NCBI RefSeq assembly: GCF_042665075.1 | Contig: NZ_JBHTBR010000007.1 | Span: forward strand, 19,898 to 83,897 | From: Hirschia litorea | Lineage (GTDB): Bacteria; Pseudomonadota; Alphaproteobacteria; Caulobacterales; Hyphomonadaceae | Direction: 5' to 3' | DNA length: 64,000 bases | Part shown: piece by piece, positions 1 to 8,884 of the stretch | Numbering within the stretch: position 1 is the first letter of the stretch | How the letters are laid out: the number at the start of each line of letters is the position of its first letter | Notes under the pieces: model-generated | The model's database searches: none | Seen by the model: only the letters and a program-made list of their open reading frames with translations | What the model was told of the DNA's origin: nothing | Position numbers and translations under genes: made by a program

Positions 1-599
1 TTTGGATCGGTAATGCGCTCACCGTACAAACCCATTTTGATTTATCTGATAATCTGGCTTGTGTGGTTGAGGGGACTAAGAAATTCACCCTATTTCCGCC
101 AGAGCAAACGGCAAATTTGTATCTTGGGCCGCTAGAGTTCACTTTGTCGGGGCCGCCGGTAAGCTTGGTGGATGTTGAAGCGCCAGATTATAAAAAATAT
201 CCGCGATATAAAGAGGCGGAGTCGAAAGCGATTATAGCTGAGGTTGAGCAGGGGGATGCGCTTTATGTGCCTTATTTCTGGTGGCATCACGTGAAATCTA
301 CTGCGCCAATTAATGTAATGATTAATTACTGGTGGAGCGATGCAAAAGCGGATTTGTCCTCCCCATTTGATGCGCTCTTGTTAAGTTTGCTTTCCATTAA
401 GGGGCTGCCTGATCGCTATAAATATGCGTGGCAACAAATGTTCCAATCACTTGTCTTTTCTCAATCTCATGATGCGGGCGCGCATTTGCCTGAAGATGTA
501 AGAGGTGTGTTGGGCGCGTTAAATGGGCGAGAAATTAGCGAACGCAAAGCAAGACTTGCGCGAAAGCTGGCGATCGAGGCTGGCGTGGCAAAAGGTTGA
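1..599 (+). CDS. Cupin-like (cupin_8/JmjC) protein, 5' end outside window
   Basis: This is the C-terminal part of a cupin_8/JmjC-type protein. The frame is open from base 3, so the gene starts upstream of the window and 198 residues are visible. A metal-binding H-x-D appears in THFDL near the left edge, and a distal His lies in WWHHVKS, preceded by the DALYVPYFWW strand typical of the fold. Such proteins are Fe(II)/2-oxoglutarate oxygenase-like. In Caulobacterales they often sit near TonB receptors and flavin halogenases in carbohydrate clusters, but the substrate is unknown. The gene is followed 29 bp later by a secreted carbohydrate-binding-like protein, so it is probably the end of an upstream operon. 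A GTG at base 63 is internal and not a credible start. Confidence 0.8.
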   Translation, partial: WIGNALTVQTHFDLSDNLACVVEGTKKFTLFPPEQTANLYLGPLEFTLSGPPVSLVDVEAPDYKKYPRYKEAESKAIIAEVEQGDALYVPYFWWHHVKSTAPINVMINYWWSDAKADLSSPFDALLLSLLSIKGLPDRYKYAWQQMFQSLVFSQSHDAGAHLPEDVRGVLGALNGREISERKARLARKLAIEAGVAKG

Positions 600-628
600 T
601 TAATAAATAAAATAGGAGGAAGCGAGAC

Positions 629-1213
629 ATGAGGCTGTGTGGCGCAAGAGGAGTAGTGTGTGGATTGGCGTTGAGTGTAATCGTCGAGAGTGGCTTGCCG
701 GTTAACGCTCAACCTTCAGCGGCTGAATTAGAGTATATCGCTGAATTGAATGCTGTTTTGCCGGGGGAGTTGCTGAATAATCCCGCAGCCCCTGAGTATA
801 AAGCTAACGGAGCGGACTTTAAAACAAAGACTGTGAAGACAGATAAAATAGCTGGAGGTGTTGCCTATCAGGTGCGTGTAAAGCGTAACCAGAGCAATCT
901 GTGGGATGTTGCGGTGCATAGCGGTGTTTATCGCCCTGTTGTGAAGGGCAATAAATTGCTCTTAGCTTTTTGGGCGCGTTCATCCAATGAATCTGTCGAA
1001 AATATTCAAGTACGTGTTCAAGAAAGTGGGGAGCCATATGGGGCAGCTCTTGAAGGTCAGATCAGCATCGGGCCGGAGTGGGCGTTATATGAAATTAAGG
1101 GTAGTGCTCAAATGGGTTTAGGCGCTGAATCTTGTGTTGTTTCATTTAACGTTGGTGGATCAAAAAAGATGATAGAATTAGGGCAGTTCTTTTTGATTGA
1201 TCAGGGAAGGTAG
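629..1213 (+). CDS. Secreted protein with carbohydrate-binding-like domain
   Basis: The product is 194 residues with an N-terminal signal peptide (about residues 1-28, ending near VNAQ). The rest resembles a CBM4/9-type beta-sandwich: a stretch with VAVHSGVYRPVVKG, then LLAFWARS, IQVRVQESG and a closing strand ending FFLIDQGR. This pattern is typical of carbohydrate-binding modules, but no ligand residues can be assigned by eye. An AGGAGGA ribosome site lies just upstream of the ATG. The ThuA lipoprotein starts 7 bp downstream, so the two are probably co-transcribed. It may help bind polysaccharide at the cell envelope. No catalytic domain is visible. Confidence 0.6.
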   Translation: MRLCGARGVVCGLALSVIVESGLPVNAQPSAAELEYIAELNAVLPGELLNNPAAPEYKANGADFKTKTVKTDKIAGGVAYQVRVKRNQSNLWDVAVHSGVYRPVVKGNKLLLAFWARSSNESVENIQVRVQESGEPYGAALEGQISIGPEWALYEIKGSAQMGLGAESCVVSFNVGGSKKMIELGQFFLIDQGR

Positions 1214-1219
1214 GCAGAT

Positions 1220-2083
1220 ATGAAGCGGCTCAATCTTTTAGGAGTTGGCGTGAGTTTTCTTGTTTTGATTTCGGGATGTGCGCAGCGAGAAGGGGTTGAT
1301 GAGTTGTATGATGAGCGACCGCCGGAGATTACAGAATATATGAAAGCGCCTTCGGTGTTGGTGTTTTCGAAAACAATGGGATGGCGTCACAATGAGGGAA
1401 TTGCAGGTGCAGACTTATTCTTTGCAAAGCTAAGTGAAGAAAGGGGTTATGGATTATTCACCACGTCGAATGGGGCCGTATTTAACGGGGATGATTTGGC
1501 TAAGTTTGATGTTGTCGTCTTTAATAATGTGTCGGGAGAGGTACTCAATACTTCGCAACGCGAGGCTTTTAAGGTGTGGTTGTTAGCGGGTGGTGGGTGG
1601 ATTGGACTTCACGGTTCAGGAGCGGAGAGGCTTGGTAGCTGGGATTGGTATCATGACGCGCTTATTGGGGCTGATTTTATCGGTCATATTATGGCCCCCC
1701 AAATCCAAAATGCAAAAATCCATACATTGGTGGAGGCGCACCCAGTTCTAGAAGGTGTGCAAAGCGGTTGGGAGGTGGCGGATGAGTGGTATAGCTTCGA
1801 TAAAGTGCCCGATCAGTCTCGTTTTAAGCTTCTGCTAGGATTGGATGAGGGGAGTTATTCCCCCCAAAATACGGTGGTTGATCGGTGGCCGGAAAATTTA
1901 GAAATGGGTGACCTTCCCGAGCAGCACCCTATCGCGTGGGCGTCGTGTCATGGGGCGGGGAGGGCGGTGTATTCTGCTATAGGGCATGGGTACGAAAATT
2001 ATGAAAATAATAACTACGCTTTGTTTATGAAAAACGCGTTTGACTGGGTTGCGGGTACGGCAAATAAATCTGACTGCCCTTGA
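1220..2083 (+). CDS. ThuA-domain lipoprotein
   Basis: The product is 287 residues with a lipoprotein signal (lipobox LISGC near residue 20), so it is probably membrane-anchored in the periplasm. The ThuA-like fold (class I glutamine-amidotransferase-like) fills residues about 45-280: VLVFSKTMGWRHN opens it, GGGWIGLHGSG is the central turn, and GRAVYSAIGHGYENY is near the end. ThuA proteins are linked to disaccharide use and often occur beside 3-keto-glycoside enzymes and DUF1080 proteins. A DUF1080/LacA-like set occurs further along this window (47-51 kb), but a link between them is only inference. The gene is 6 bp from the preceding one. No biochemical activity is established for this type. 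Confidence 0.8.
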   Translation: MKRLNLLGVGVSFLVLISGCAQREGVDELYDERPPEITEYMKAPSVLVFSKTMGWRHNEGIAGADLFFAKLSEERGYGLFTTSNGAVFNGDDLAKFDVVVFNNVSGEVLNTSQREAFKVWLLAGGGWIGLHGSGAERLGSWDWYHDALIGADFIGHIMAPQIQNAKIHTLVEAHPVLEGVQSGWEVADEWYSFDKVPDQSRFKLLLGLDEGSYSPQNTVVDRWPENLEMGDLPEQHPIAWASCHGAGRAVYSAIGHGYENYENNNYALFMKNAFDWVAGTANKSDCP

Positions 2084-2360
2084 GTTTTTTGGATCTGCAA
2101 TATGCGTTGGGGTGGCTTAATTAATCATGATTTACCGAAAGTGGTGTCCATCGTTATCTGTCCTTTATTTGTAGATTTATCGCGTTTTTGAGTGCTCTGC
2201 TTGACAGGTTTTGCTGTGAACGGTAAATAATAGAGACATCGTTGTCGTAATGGTTTTCGTCTCCCACGAAACTATTCTTCTATTTGAGTGTTGTGGTCTG
2301 CTTCCTAAAAAGTGGTCCAGGTATTGAATTAGATCTGGCTTCAATGAAGGAAGCTAGAAA

Positions 2361-2639
2361 ATGGCCCGTAAGAAACATACAGCCGAAGAAATTATTTCAC
2401 ATCTAAGAGAAGTTGAGGTTCGCACATCTCAAGGCCAATCCATGGGACAAGCCGTTCGTGCAATAGGTGTGACAGAACAAACCTATTATCGCTGGCGCAA
2501 AGAGTATGGCGGCTTGAAAATGGATCAAGCCAAACGTCTGAAAGAGTTGGAGAAAGAGAACCAGCGCCTTCGCCGCGCTGTATCCGATCTAACGATCGAT
2601 AAGATGATCCTTGCTGAAGCAGCAAAGGGAAACTTCTAA
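2361..2639 (+). CDS. IS3-family transposase OrfA
   Basis: The product is 92 residues: an HTH_Tnp_1-type DNA-binding protein with the helix-turn-helix around residues 8-50 (AEEIISHLREVE, then VTEQTYYRWRKEYGG). A leucine-zipper-like coiled coil follows (KRLKELEKENQRLRRAVSDL). It ends with the usual short tail before a TAA. OrfB lies in the -1 frame and that frame is open back through the end of orfA. An A-AAG run at about 2624-2627 is a plausible -1 slippage site, giving an OrfAB transposase fusion as in other IS3 elements. Confidence 0.9.
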   Translation: MARKKHTAEEIISHLREVEVRTSQGQSMGQAVRAIGVTEQTYYRWRKEYGGLKMDQAKRLKELEKENQRLRRAVSDLTIDKMILAEAAKGNF

Positions 2640-3502
2640 GCCCTTCTCGACGCCGCGCCTGTGTCGATCATGTTATCAGTGAACTTGGCATTTCTGAACG
2701 TCAGGCTTGCCGCGTGATCGGCCAGCACAGGTCCACACATCGTAAGAAACCGATTGGCAGGTATGATGAAAGTGCGCTTACGCGCGCTATCATCAAACTT
2801 GCGGAGCAATATGGTCGTTATGGTTATCGACGTATCACAGCTCTACTTAATCGAGATGGCTGGCATGTAAACGTCAAGCGTGTGTACCGGATCTGGCGAC
2901 GAGAGGGGCTGAAAGTCCCGACAAAACAACCTAAACGTGGTCGTTTATGGCTAAATGACGGATCATGTGTTCGCCTACGCCCAGAATGCCAAGGTCATGT
3001 CTGGTCATATGATTTTGTTCAGGATCGTACACATGATGGTAAAATCTATCGCATGTTATGTGTGATAGATGAGTTCACACGTGAATGCTTGGCGATACGC
3101 GTGGAACGACGGCTAAACTCCAAAATCGTTTTAGAAGTATTGGCCGATCTATTTGTGAAATATGGGCCTCCAGATCACATTCGATCAGACAATGGCTCCG
3201 AATTTATAGCAACTGAACTACGTGAGTGGTTAGAGCGTCTAGATGTCAAAACACTCTATATCGCTCCAGGGTCACCTTGGGAGAACGGTTATTGTGAGAG
3301 CTTCAATTCCAAACTTCGAGATGAGTTTCTAAACCGAGAAATACTATATTCCTTAAAGGAGGCCCAAACGCTTATTGAATGGTGGCGACAACATTACAAT
3401 ATCCTTCGACCTCATTCGTCTCTGGGATATAAGCCACCAGCACCACAAACCATCTTGCCAAAACAAACTCAATGGCAATACCTTAAAACCACTCCAACAT
3501 GA
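2639..3502 (+). CDS. IS3-family transposase OrfB (DDE integrase core)
   Basis: This is the catalytic half of the IS3 transposase. The first ATG-type start is at 2714, but the frame is open back into orfA (SPSRRRACVDHVISELG), so the product is probably made as an OrfAB frameshift fusion. An HTH_21 segment (RYGYRRITALLNRDGW) precedes the rve integrase core. The DDE triad is visible: D in WSYDFVQD, D in HIRSDNGSEF, and E in ENGYCESFNSKLRDEF. The end (PHSSLGYKPPAP) is the family norm. No internal stop or deletion is seen, so this copy may be active. Confidence 0.9.
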   Translation, partial: SPSRRRACVDHVISELGISERQACRVIGQHRSTHRKKPIGRYDESALTRAIIKLAEQYGRYGYRRITALLNRDGWHVNVKRVYRIWRREGLKVPTKQPKRGRLWLNDGSCVRLRPECQGHVWSYDFVQDRTHDGKIYRMLCVIDEFTRECLAIRVERRLNSKIVLEVLADLFVKYGPPDHIRSDNGSEFIATELREWLERLDVKTLYIAPGSPWENGYCESFNSKLRDEFLNREILYSLKEAQTLIEWWRQHYNILRPHSSLGYKPPAPQTILPKQTQWQYLKTTPT

Positions 3503-3564
3503 TGTTGGTCAATTAAATGCCGGATCTAACTTAGTAAGTGGATCACCTAAATGGGGCAGACCAC

Positions 3565-3699
3565 CTTCTGCCGGTTTGTTTATTAGTCGCAGTCACTTTA
3601 TCCTATATTATTGCTCGTTTTATCGACCCACCAGTCCGCAAATGGTTGAGTCGAAACCTGTTTGCTCCTCCTCCATTGGCTGCAACAAAATTGGGTTAA
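3565..3699 (+). pseudogene. C-terminal remnant of an acyltransferase family 3 (OafA-like) gene
   Basis: Immediately after the IS3 right end, one frame reads 44 codons to a TAA. It encodes a membrane-helix tail (LLVAVTLSYIIARFIDPP) followed by VRKWLSRNLF. The 'RFIDPPVRKWLSR' pattern is the classic end of acyltransferase-3/OafA-type membrane O-acyltransferases. No upstream portion is found left of the IS, so the rest was deleted or lies elsewhere. It is too short to be functional. Confidence 0.6.
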
Positions 3700-4182
3700 A
3701 TCACGATAATGAGCGCTGTGAAATTTGGTTGAATTTTATAAGCATTAGAAGTGATGAGGGGTATTTATAGCTGAGCGGTAATCTGGCGCGCTTCATTCAA
3801 ATTGCTTAACCGAAGCAGAGACCTAATCTATCCCGTCCAATCCGCGCGGCTTCATGTGTGTAACAATTCCCTGCTTACGTAGCGAGCCTTCCACTTTTGT
3901 AAGCAAGCGTGGGAGCGGGACATGCTTCCTCACGGCTGATTTGACTGCCGTAGACTGCAAGACCGCGTGATAGTGGTGTCAGGCAAAAGCTGACCGGTCT
4001 TTGATACATCAAGGGGTGTTATTTTTAAGCTCACGAATATTTGTCGTGATGACAGTTTTATTAAATTTATATTTTGACCTTGCCAAGCAATGCTTCGCCT
4101 AACATTACGCGACGGTAAAAGGGTGCGATTTTCTCTACCGACATTTGTAGAAGTGATGTGCTGTATTGGATGTGAAAATATA
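3700..4182. other. Gene-poor stretch with one IS6-type end
   Basis: No convincing gene is seen in this 480-bp stretch. It holds a solitary IS6-type left end at 3972 (listed separately). The rest has no recognised repeat. The promoter of the downstream sigma-factor gene must lie here, but no clear -35/-10 pair stands out. Confidence 0.5.
3972..4010 (-). repeat. Solitary IS6-type left terminal repeat (relic)
   Basis: AGTGGTGTCAGGCAAAAGCT followed by gaccggtctttgat matches the left terminus of the IS6-like copies at 41736, 43941, 51068 and 52027 (GGTGGTGTCAGACAAAAGCT, then aactggtctc). No transposase sequence follows, so this is an orphan end. Confidence 0.7.
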
Positions 4183-4800
4183 ATGCGGAAAACAAATAGC
4201 GATACGCAAAAGATTGTACATTTGGATACATACAAAGCTGTGCATCGTGTAAATTCCAATGTCGATATAGAAGGAATGAAAAGCCCTGCTACCATTGATA
4301 GATTGTATCGAGAGCATTGGGGGAAGCTCTGCAATCGGTTGCGACGCGTATTTGGTGATGGGCCCCCAGACCCTGAAGATTTAGCTCAGCAAGCATTTGA
4401 AAAATTGATAGAAAAAAACAATTCCGAAGATATTAAAATGCCCGGAGCATATTTATTCCGCCTTGGAATGAATGTCGGATTAGACGTAAAACGCAAGAAT
4501 ATGCGCGCGCGTAAATATCTCGAACAAGAAATTGTTTTGATTGATGAAAAAAATCTGCAAAATTTGACGCCTTTAAACGTCTTAGAAGAGAGCGAGAAAT
4601 TATCCAAGATAAAAGAGGCGATTTCTCAACTTCCAGCTCGGCAGAAAGACGTGCTTTTGAGAAGTCGATTTAAAGGTCAAACTTATTTGGAAATAAGCAA
4701 AATTTTGAAATGTAGCCAGGCTAGTGTCTCTCGTGATTTAGCGCGTGCTCTAAATAATTTAAAACGGTTTTTGGCCGAAAATGAAGATGGTCGGAAATAA
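4183..4800 (+). CDS. ECF sigma factor, FecI type (copy 1)
   Basis: The product is about 205 residues. Region 2 spans about residues 40-100 (LYREHWGKLCNRLRRVFG, then PDPEDLAQQAFEKLIE, with the Asp-Glu-Asp core). Region 4 spans about 150-200 (LPARQKDVLLRSRFKGQTY, then SQASVSRDLARAL). FecI sigma factors are released by a FecR anti-sigma factor when a TonB receptor binds its ligand, and they then transcribe the receptor gene. FecR follows after 6 bp and a receptor with the STN signalling domain follows that, so this is a complete surface-signalling trio. An ATG further upstream (4090) would add 31 atypical residues; an alternative start is 4276. Confidence 0.85.
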   Translation: MRKTNSDTQKIVHLDTYKAVHRVNSNVDIEGMKSPATIDRLYREHWGKLCNRLRRVFGDGPPDPEDLAQQAFEKLIEKNNSEDIKMPGAYLFRLGMNVGLDVKRKNMRARKYLEQEIVLIDEKNLQNLTPLNVLEESEKLSKIKEAISQLPARQKDVLLRSRFKGQTYLEISKILKCSQASVSRDLARALNNLKRFLAENEDGRK

Positions 4801-4806
4801 ATATAA

Positions 4807-5832
4807 ATGACTGTTATTGATAGTAAAAAAGATAAAACGACAGAGGATATTGCGCAAGAATGGTTTCTGCTAATCAATTCTGGAAGTGCAAGTGAGCAAC
4901 AATATCGCGCACTAGATCAATGGCTTGAGCAAGACATTAAACATAAACAAGCGTTTGAGAGTATTCGTGCTCTATGGATGAGCCTTGATCTTGTCGAGGA
5001 TATCGAGAGCTTCCTTCCTGTAGAGCCGGAGGAAGCTCCGAGAAGGGGGGCTGCTAATTGGCTGATGGGTGCGCGTGCCATGACAGCAGCTGCTTTCCTA
5101 ATAGGGTGTGGTGTTATAATTTCCACGGGCTCTTTGTTTGATGGGTTTGGCAATGAAGAGACTGAGAGTCTGAATGCTACCGCAGGGGCAGTTTTACAAT
5201 TTGCGACACTTACAGGAAAAATTCAAAACATTGAGCTTGAGGATGGGTCGCTTGTAAAACTCGATGCAGAGTCTGAGTTGACTGTTACGTTTAGTGACAA
5301 AAAGCGATATGTGAATCTACTAAAAGGCCGCGCTTTTTTTGATGTCGCAAAAGATGAAGCTAGGCCCTTTATTGTCGATACGGGTGAAAATCTTGTGACA
5401 GTTAAGGGAACTGCATTTGATATACGTAAGAGCGTGAATGATGTGAGGGTTTCAGTTCTGGAAGGGGTCGTGGATGTGTCTAAAGCCAAAGACCCTAGCA
5501 ATGAAATCTTGGTTCAATTATTGCCTGGCAAACAGATGCTCGCAAAAATAGATGGTTCACTCAAAGAAGTACGCTCATTTGATAAGGACAAACAGACGGG
5601 ATGGACAAAAGGGCATTTGTCGTTTTCTCAAGCGCGTCTGGAAGATATCATAATTGATGCAAACAAATATCGAGATAATAAGATTGTATTATCTGAGCAG
5701 AGCATTGGCGACTTATTATTCACCACTTCATTCGACATAGAACAGTCGGACCAAATGCTTGAAGGGGTTGTATATGTGCATGGATTAGAGGTCGCCAATT
5801 ATGAAGACGTAACTATTTTGTCGCGTAAATAG
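4807..5832 (+). CDS. FecR-family anti-sigma/sigma regulator (copy 1)
   Basis: The product is 341 residues. It has an N-terminal DUF4880-type cytoplasmic domain (AQEWFLLINSGSASEQQ, ending FESIRALWMSLD). One membrane segment lies around residues 92-112 (AAAFLIGCGVIISTGSLF). The periplasmic FecR domain follows (ELEDGSLVKLDAESEL, GRAFFDVAKDEARPFIVD, VKGTAFDIRKS), then a C-terminal STN-like/DUF4974 segment from about 270. It relays ligand occupancy from the TonB receptor STN domain to the FecI sigma factor. It lies 6 bp after fecI, and the receptor starts about 140 bp downstream, where the sigma-dependent promoter is expected. Confidence 0.9.
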   Translation: MTVIDSKKDKTTEDIAQEWFLLINSGSASEQQYRALDQWLEQDIKHKQAFESIRALWMSLDLVEDIESFLPVEPEEAPRRGAANWLMGARAMTAAAFLIGCGVIISTGSLFDGFGNEETESLNATAGAVLQFATLTGKIQNIELEDGSLVKLDAESELTVTFSDKKRYVNLLKGRAFFDVAKDEARPFIVDTGENLVTVKGTAFDIRKSVNDVRVSVLEGVVDVSKAKDPSNEILVQLLPGKQMLAKIDGSLKEVRSFDKDKQTGWTKGHLSFSQARLEDIIIDANKYRDNKIVLSEQSIGDLLFTTSFDIEQSDQMLEGVVYVHGLEVANYEDVTILSRK

Positions 5833-5974
5833 GGTGATCTTCTACTTCTAAGTATTGTGAATATGAAGCTTTGGTGAAACAGACTAATGGCCTGCAAAAA
5901 CTGAAACACCCCAGCGTCTTTTGAATGTCCGTAAGCTTGCAAACTGAATTTGCGGGTAGGCGGAGATGCAATGG

Positions 5975-8884
5975 ATGAGGGTATTTCATATGACGATGTC
6001 AGGTAAAATTCGGGCGGGATTATTTTCTGCTATTTCGCTTGTAAGTTTGGTGCAAGCAGAGAGCGCTTATGCGCAGACTGAAAGCAAGGTGTCTTTTAAC
6101 ATTGAACGCCAGTCGCTTGCAGAGGCTTTAACTGCATTCTCAGAGCAATCTGGTGTGACACTGGTGGCTTCAGCAGATTTAACAGCTGGCAAACAATCCA
6201 AAGGGCTTTCCGGTGTTCATACTCCAGAAGACGGTCTGAACGAATTGCTGGATGGTGCCGGACTTTCTCTAAAGCGCAGCCCAAGTGGTCTATTCATGGT
6301 TGTTGAGGATACAGCACCTGCCAAGCCTGCGCCTCAAACCAAGCCTGCGACCAAGCAGGACGTTGATAAGAGTGCATCTCTCAACTCAACACAACGCCGT
6401 GACACTATCATTGTGTACGGGCAGGCACTATCCCAAGCGCGTTCAATTGAAACAAAGCGTAATTCAGATATTATTCTGGATGCTATTGCGCAAGATGATA
6501 TCGGGCGTTTACCTGATTTGAACATCGCCCAGACGCTTGTGCGCATTCCGGGGGCAGCAGTTCAAAATGACCAAGGTGAAGCGCGTTTCCCTATTATTCG
6601 TGGATTAAATGCAACTTATAACCGCACGACAATTGATGGCGGTATTGTTGCGTCTCCAGAGCGAGGTGGTTTGGGACGTGCTGTGCCTCTGGACCTCATT
6701 CCTGCGTCTCTTGTATCGCGTATCGAAGTACAAAAATCCATCACACCAAATCTGGATCACAATGCTATTGGCGGGACAATCAACCTTGTAACGCGCAGTG
6801 CGTTTGATGATTCAACACCGTTTCTTGTAGGCGGCGTTTACCTTGGAGATTATGAGCAAGCCGGCAAGGGAACGACACTAGATGGTGATGATAAAAAGAC
6901 AACATGGCGTGCGAATTTAGCGGCAGGCAGTCGTTTTGGTCCAAATGATCAATTCGGAGCGGTGCTTGGTTTGGATTATTCCATACTGAACTTCAACATC
7001 CCACAAATTGAAGTAGATGACGCTGATTACACGGAGTTTGATGATCTAGGCGTTAATGTTGGCCTCGGTAATGGAAATGGTCTTGTTGTACCGACAAATA
7101 CACGGCAGTTTTTTTACAATAATGTGCGTGAACGAATTGGCGTCGTTGCAAAAGGTGAGTGGCAGCCAAGCGATGCATTTCAGGCTGAAATCGCTCTATC
7201 TTACAATGAATATAATGATGACGAACGCCGCGACGAGCAGATTTATGAATTAGGCACGGGCGGTGGTTCAAACCAACCAGCTCAGATTACCAATCAAACA
7301 GCGACAAGCGGTGTTACAGATACAGGTTACAACAAAATCGGGATTGGCCGCTTCGTGTTGGATCGTGAAATTATCAATCTGCGTTCTGCCGCTGAATGGC
7401 GTTTTGCTCCGGGATGGGAGTTGGATGTACAAGCTGTATACACGACCGCTGAACTTTCAAACCCAGAAGTGACAGAAGGGTTTTCGACTGACACGAGTTT
7501 TGGGGCACGTTATGATACGTCTTCATTTTTTAACTCGGTTCAACCACTTGATCCGGTCGCGTTTTACGATGCTGAAAATTATGCCTTTCAAAACCGAGGT
7601 GTATTGGATCGTTTCGCCGACGATGAAATTCAAGAATATTCAGCAGACTTGAATTGGGATGCGCCAGCTCTTGCGGATTGGAAGTTTGCAACAGGTGTAT
7701 TGTTTCGCACGAGTGAAAAAACAGAAGGTTTTACATTTGAGCGGTTTATTGCGGATACAGGGTTCAACTACACATTAGCGTTGGTCAATGAGGCTTCGCT
7801 TCGAGAAGTTGACTATCAGGGGGGCTATAGTTTCCCGCAACGTATTTCTATTGAGGCTTCTGATGCAATAGCCCAAAGTGGGAACCTTGTAAGCTCATTC
7901 ACAACAATGAGTGGCTCAACAGCAAGTGAGGAGACATCCGCAGCATATTTAATGGGTACGTGGGATCGCGGGCCATTTAATGTAACGGGTGGGTTGCGCT
8001 TTGAGCAAACCGAGTTTGAGGGTTTGCCGCAAGGTGGTGAGGTTGTGTCAGGTGAGTATTCTGATGTGCTTCCATCTATCAATATGCGTTATAATGTACG
8101 TGACGATGTGGTGATCCGCGCAGCGGCTTCTCGTACATTGGGGCGTCCAAATTTAAACCTGATGACCCAAGGTGTGTCTATCAATACAGCGGACAATACC
8201 ATCTCTCGGTCTAACCCTGACCTAAAGCCACGTAGTTCAACTAACTTTGATGTATCCGCTGAATGGTATATCGGAGACGGTATTTTGGCGGCGGGCGTAT
8301 TCTATAAGGATATAGCAGACGAGATTTTCACACTTACAACTGCTGGGCCTGTCACCGTTGATGGTGTTACTTATGACGCGCTTACGCAGCCGGAAAATGC
8401 TGAGAGTGCGGAGATATTCGGCTTTGAGGCCCAATATCAGCAGACTTTTGGTTTCTTGCCAGCGCCGTGGAATGGTCTTGGTGTAGCGGCAAACATGACT
8501 TTATTGGACACTGAATTTACTGTGCCATTGGCGGATGGTTCAAGTCGTGTGACAGGTTTTTTCCAGCAACCTGATAATGCGTACAATCTAACTGCATTTT
8601 ATGCCACAGAAGTGTTCGAGATGCGTGCCAGCTATAATTTCACGGATACATTCATCGATACGATTAGTGCGAATAATATCAATGCAGATGAGTATTGGGA
8701 TTCGCGTGAGCAGGTTGATTTACAAGCGCGTTTCAACATCAATTCAAATATGACTTTGGTAGGGGAAGTTCAAAACCTGACTGGTTCTGGGCGGCGTGAA
8801 CTCACAGGGCCAGACGCATTGTACCTGCAAGAAGATGCCGTCTTTGGGCGTACGCTTTGGCTCGGGCTAACAGCGAGTTTCTAA
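5975..8884 (+). CDS. TonB-dependent receptor with N-terminal STN domain (copy 1)
   Basis: This is a roughly 970-residue outer-membrane transducer. The signal peptide ends near SAYAQ. The STN domain covers about residues 40-115 (SFNIERQSLAEALTAFSEQSG, ending GLFMVVED) and contacts FecR. After a Pro/Lys-rich linker comes the plug (DIGRLPDLNIAQTLVRIPG, IIRGLNATYNRTTIDGG, IGGTINLVTRS), then a 22-strand barrel ending in an aromatic residue (LWLGLTASF). The plug and the DLKPRSSTNFDVSAEWYIG segment are typical of large Caulobacter-type carbohydrate receptors. I prefer the ATG at 5975, which has GGAG 9 bp upstream, over the one at 5966. The next gene overlaps its stop codon (TAATG). Confidence 0.9.
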   Translation: MRVFHMTMSGKIRAGLFSAISLVSLVQAESAYAQTESKVSFNIERQSLAEALTAFSEQSGVTLVASADLTAGKQSKGLSGVHTPEDGLNELLDGAGLSLKRSPSGLFMVVEDTAPAKPAPQTKPATKQDVDKSASLNSTQRRDTIIVYGQALSQARSIETKRNSDIILDAIAQDDIGRLPDLNIAQTLVRIPGAAVQNDQGEARFPIIRGLNATYNRTTIDGGIVASPERGGLGRAVPLDLIPASLVSRIEVQKSITPNLDHNAIGGTINLVTRSAFDDSTPFLVGGVYLGDYEQAGKGTTLDGDDKKTTWRANLAAGSRFGPNDQFGAVLGLDYSILNFNIPQIEVDDADYTEFDDLGVNVGLGNGNGLVVPTNTRQFFYNNVRERIGVVAKGEWQPSDAFQAEIALSYNEYNDDERRDEQIYELGTGGGSNQPAQITNQTATSGVTDTGYNKIGIGRFVLDREIINLRSAAEWRFAPGWELDVQAVYTTAELSNPEVTEGFSTDTSFGARYDTSSFFNSVQPLDPVAFYDAENYAFQNRGVLDRFADDEIQEYSADLNWDAPALADWKFATGVLFRTSEKTEGFTFERFIADTGFNYTLALVNEASLREVDYQGGYSFPQRISIEASDAIAQSGNLVSSFTTMSGSTASEETSAAYLMGTWDRGPFNVTGGLRFEQTEFEGLPQGGEVVSGEYSDVLPSINMRYNVRDDVVIRAAASRTLGRPNLNLMTQGVSINTADNTISRSNPDLKPRSSTNFDVSAEWYIGDGILAAGVFYKDIADEIFTLTTAGPVTVDGVTYDALTQPENAESAEIFGFEAQYQQTFGFLPAPWNGLGVAANMTLLDTEFTVPLADGSSRVTGFFQQPDNAYNLTAFYATEVFEMRASYNFTDTFIDTISANNINADEYWDSREQVDLQARFNINSNMTLVGEVQNLTGSGRRELTGPDALYLQEDAVFGRTLWLGLTASF

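Larger units (their letters stand above)
2293..3564. mobile_element. IS3-family insertion sequence (orfAB), intact-looking
   Basis: This is a 1.27-kb element with imperfect terminal inverted repeats. The left end starts GTGGTCTGC and the right end finishes GCAGACCAC. Further matches inside the ends include gtggtcca/tggatcac-type blocks and a ttagatc block. Two overlapping frames encode OrfA and OrfB. I found no convincing 3-4 bp target duplication: the left flank ends gtt and the right flank starts ctt. It lies between the ThuA gene and a truncated acyltransferase tail, which suggests a deletion beside the element. Confidence 0.85.

Noticed and set aside
3375..3770. 131-codon ORF overlapping the IS3 end
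   Set aside because: It is out of frame with OrfB and the acyltransferase remnant, both of which are better supported.
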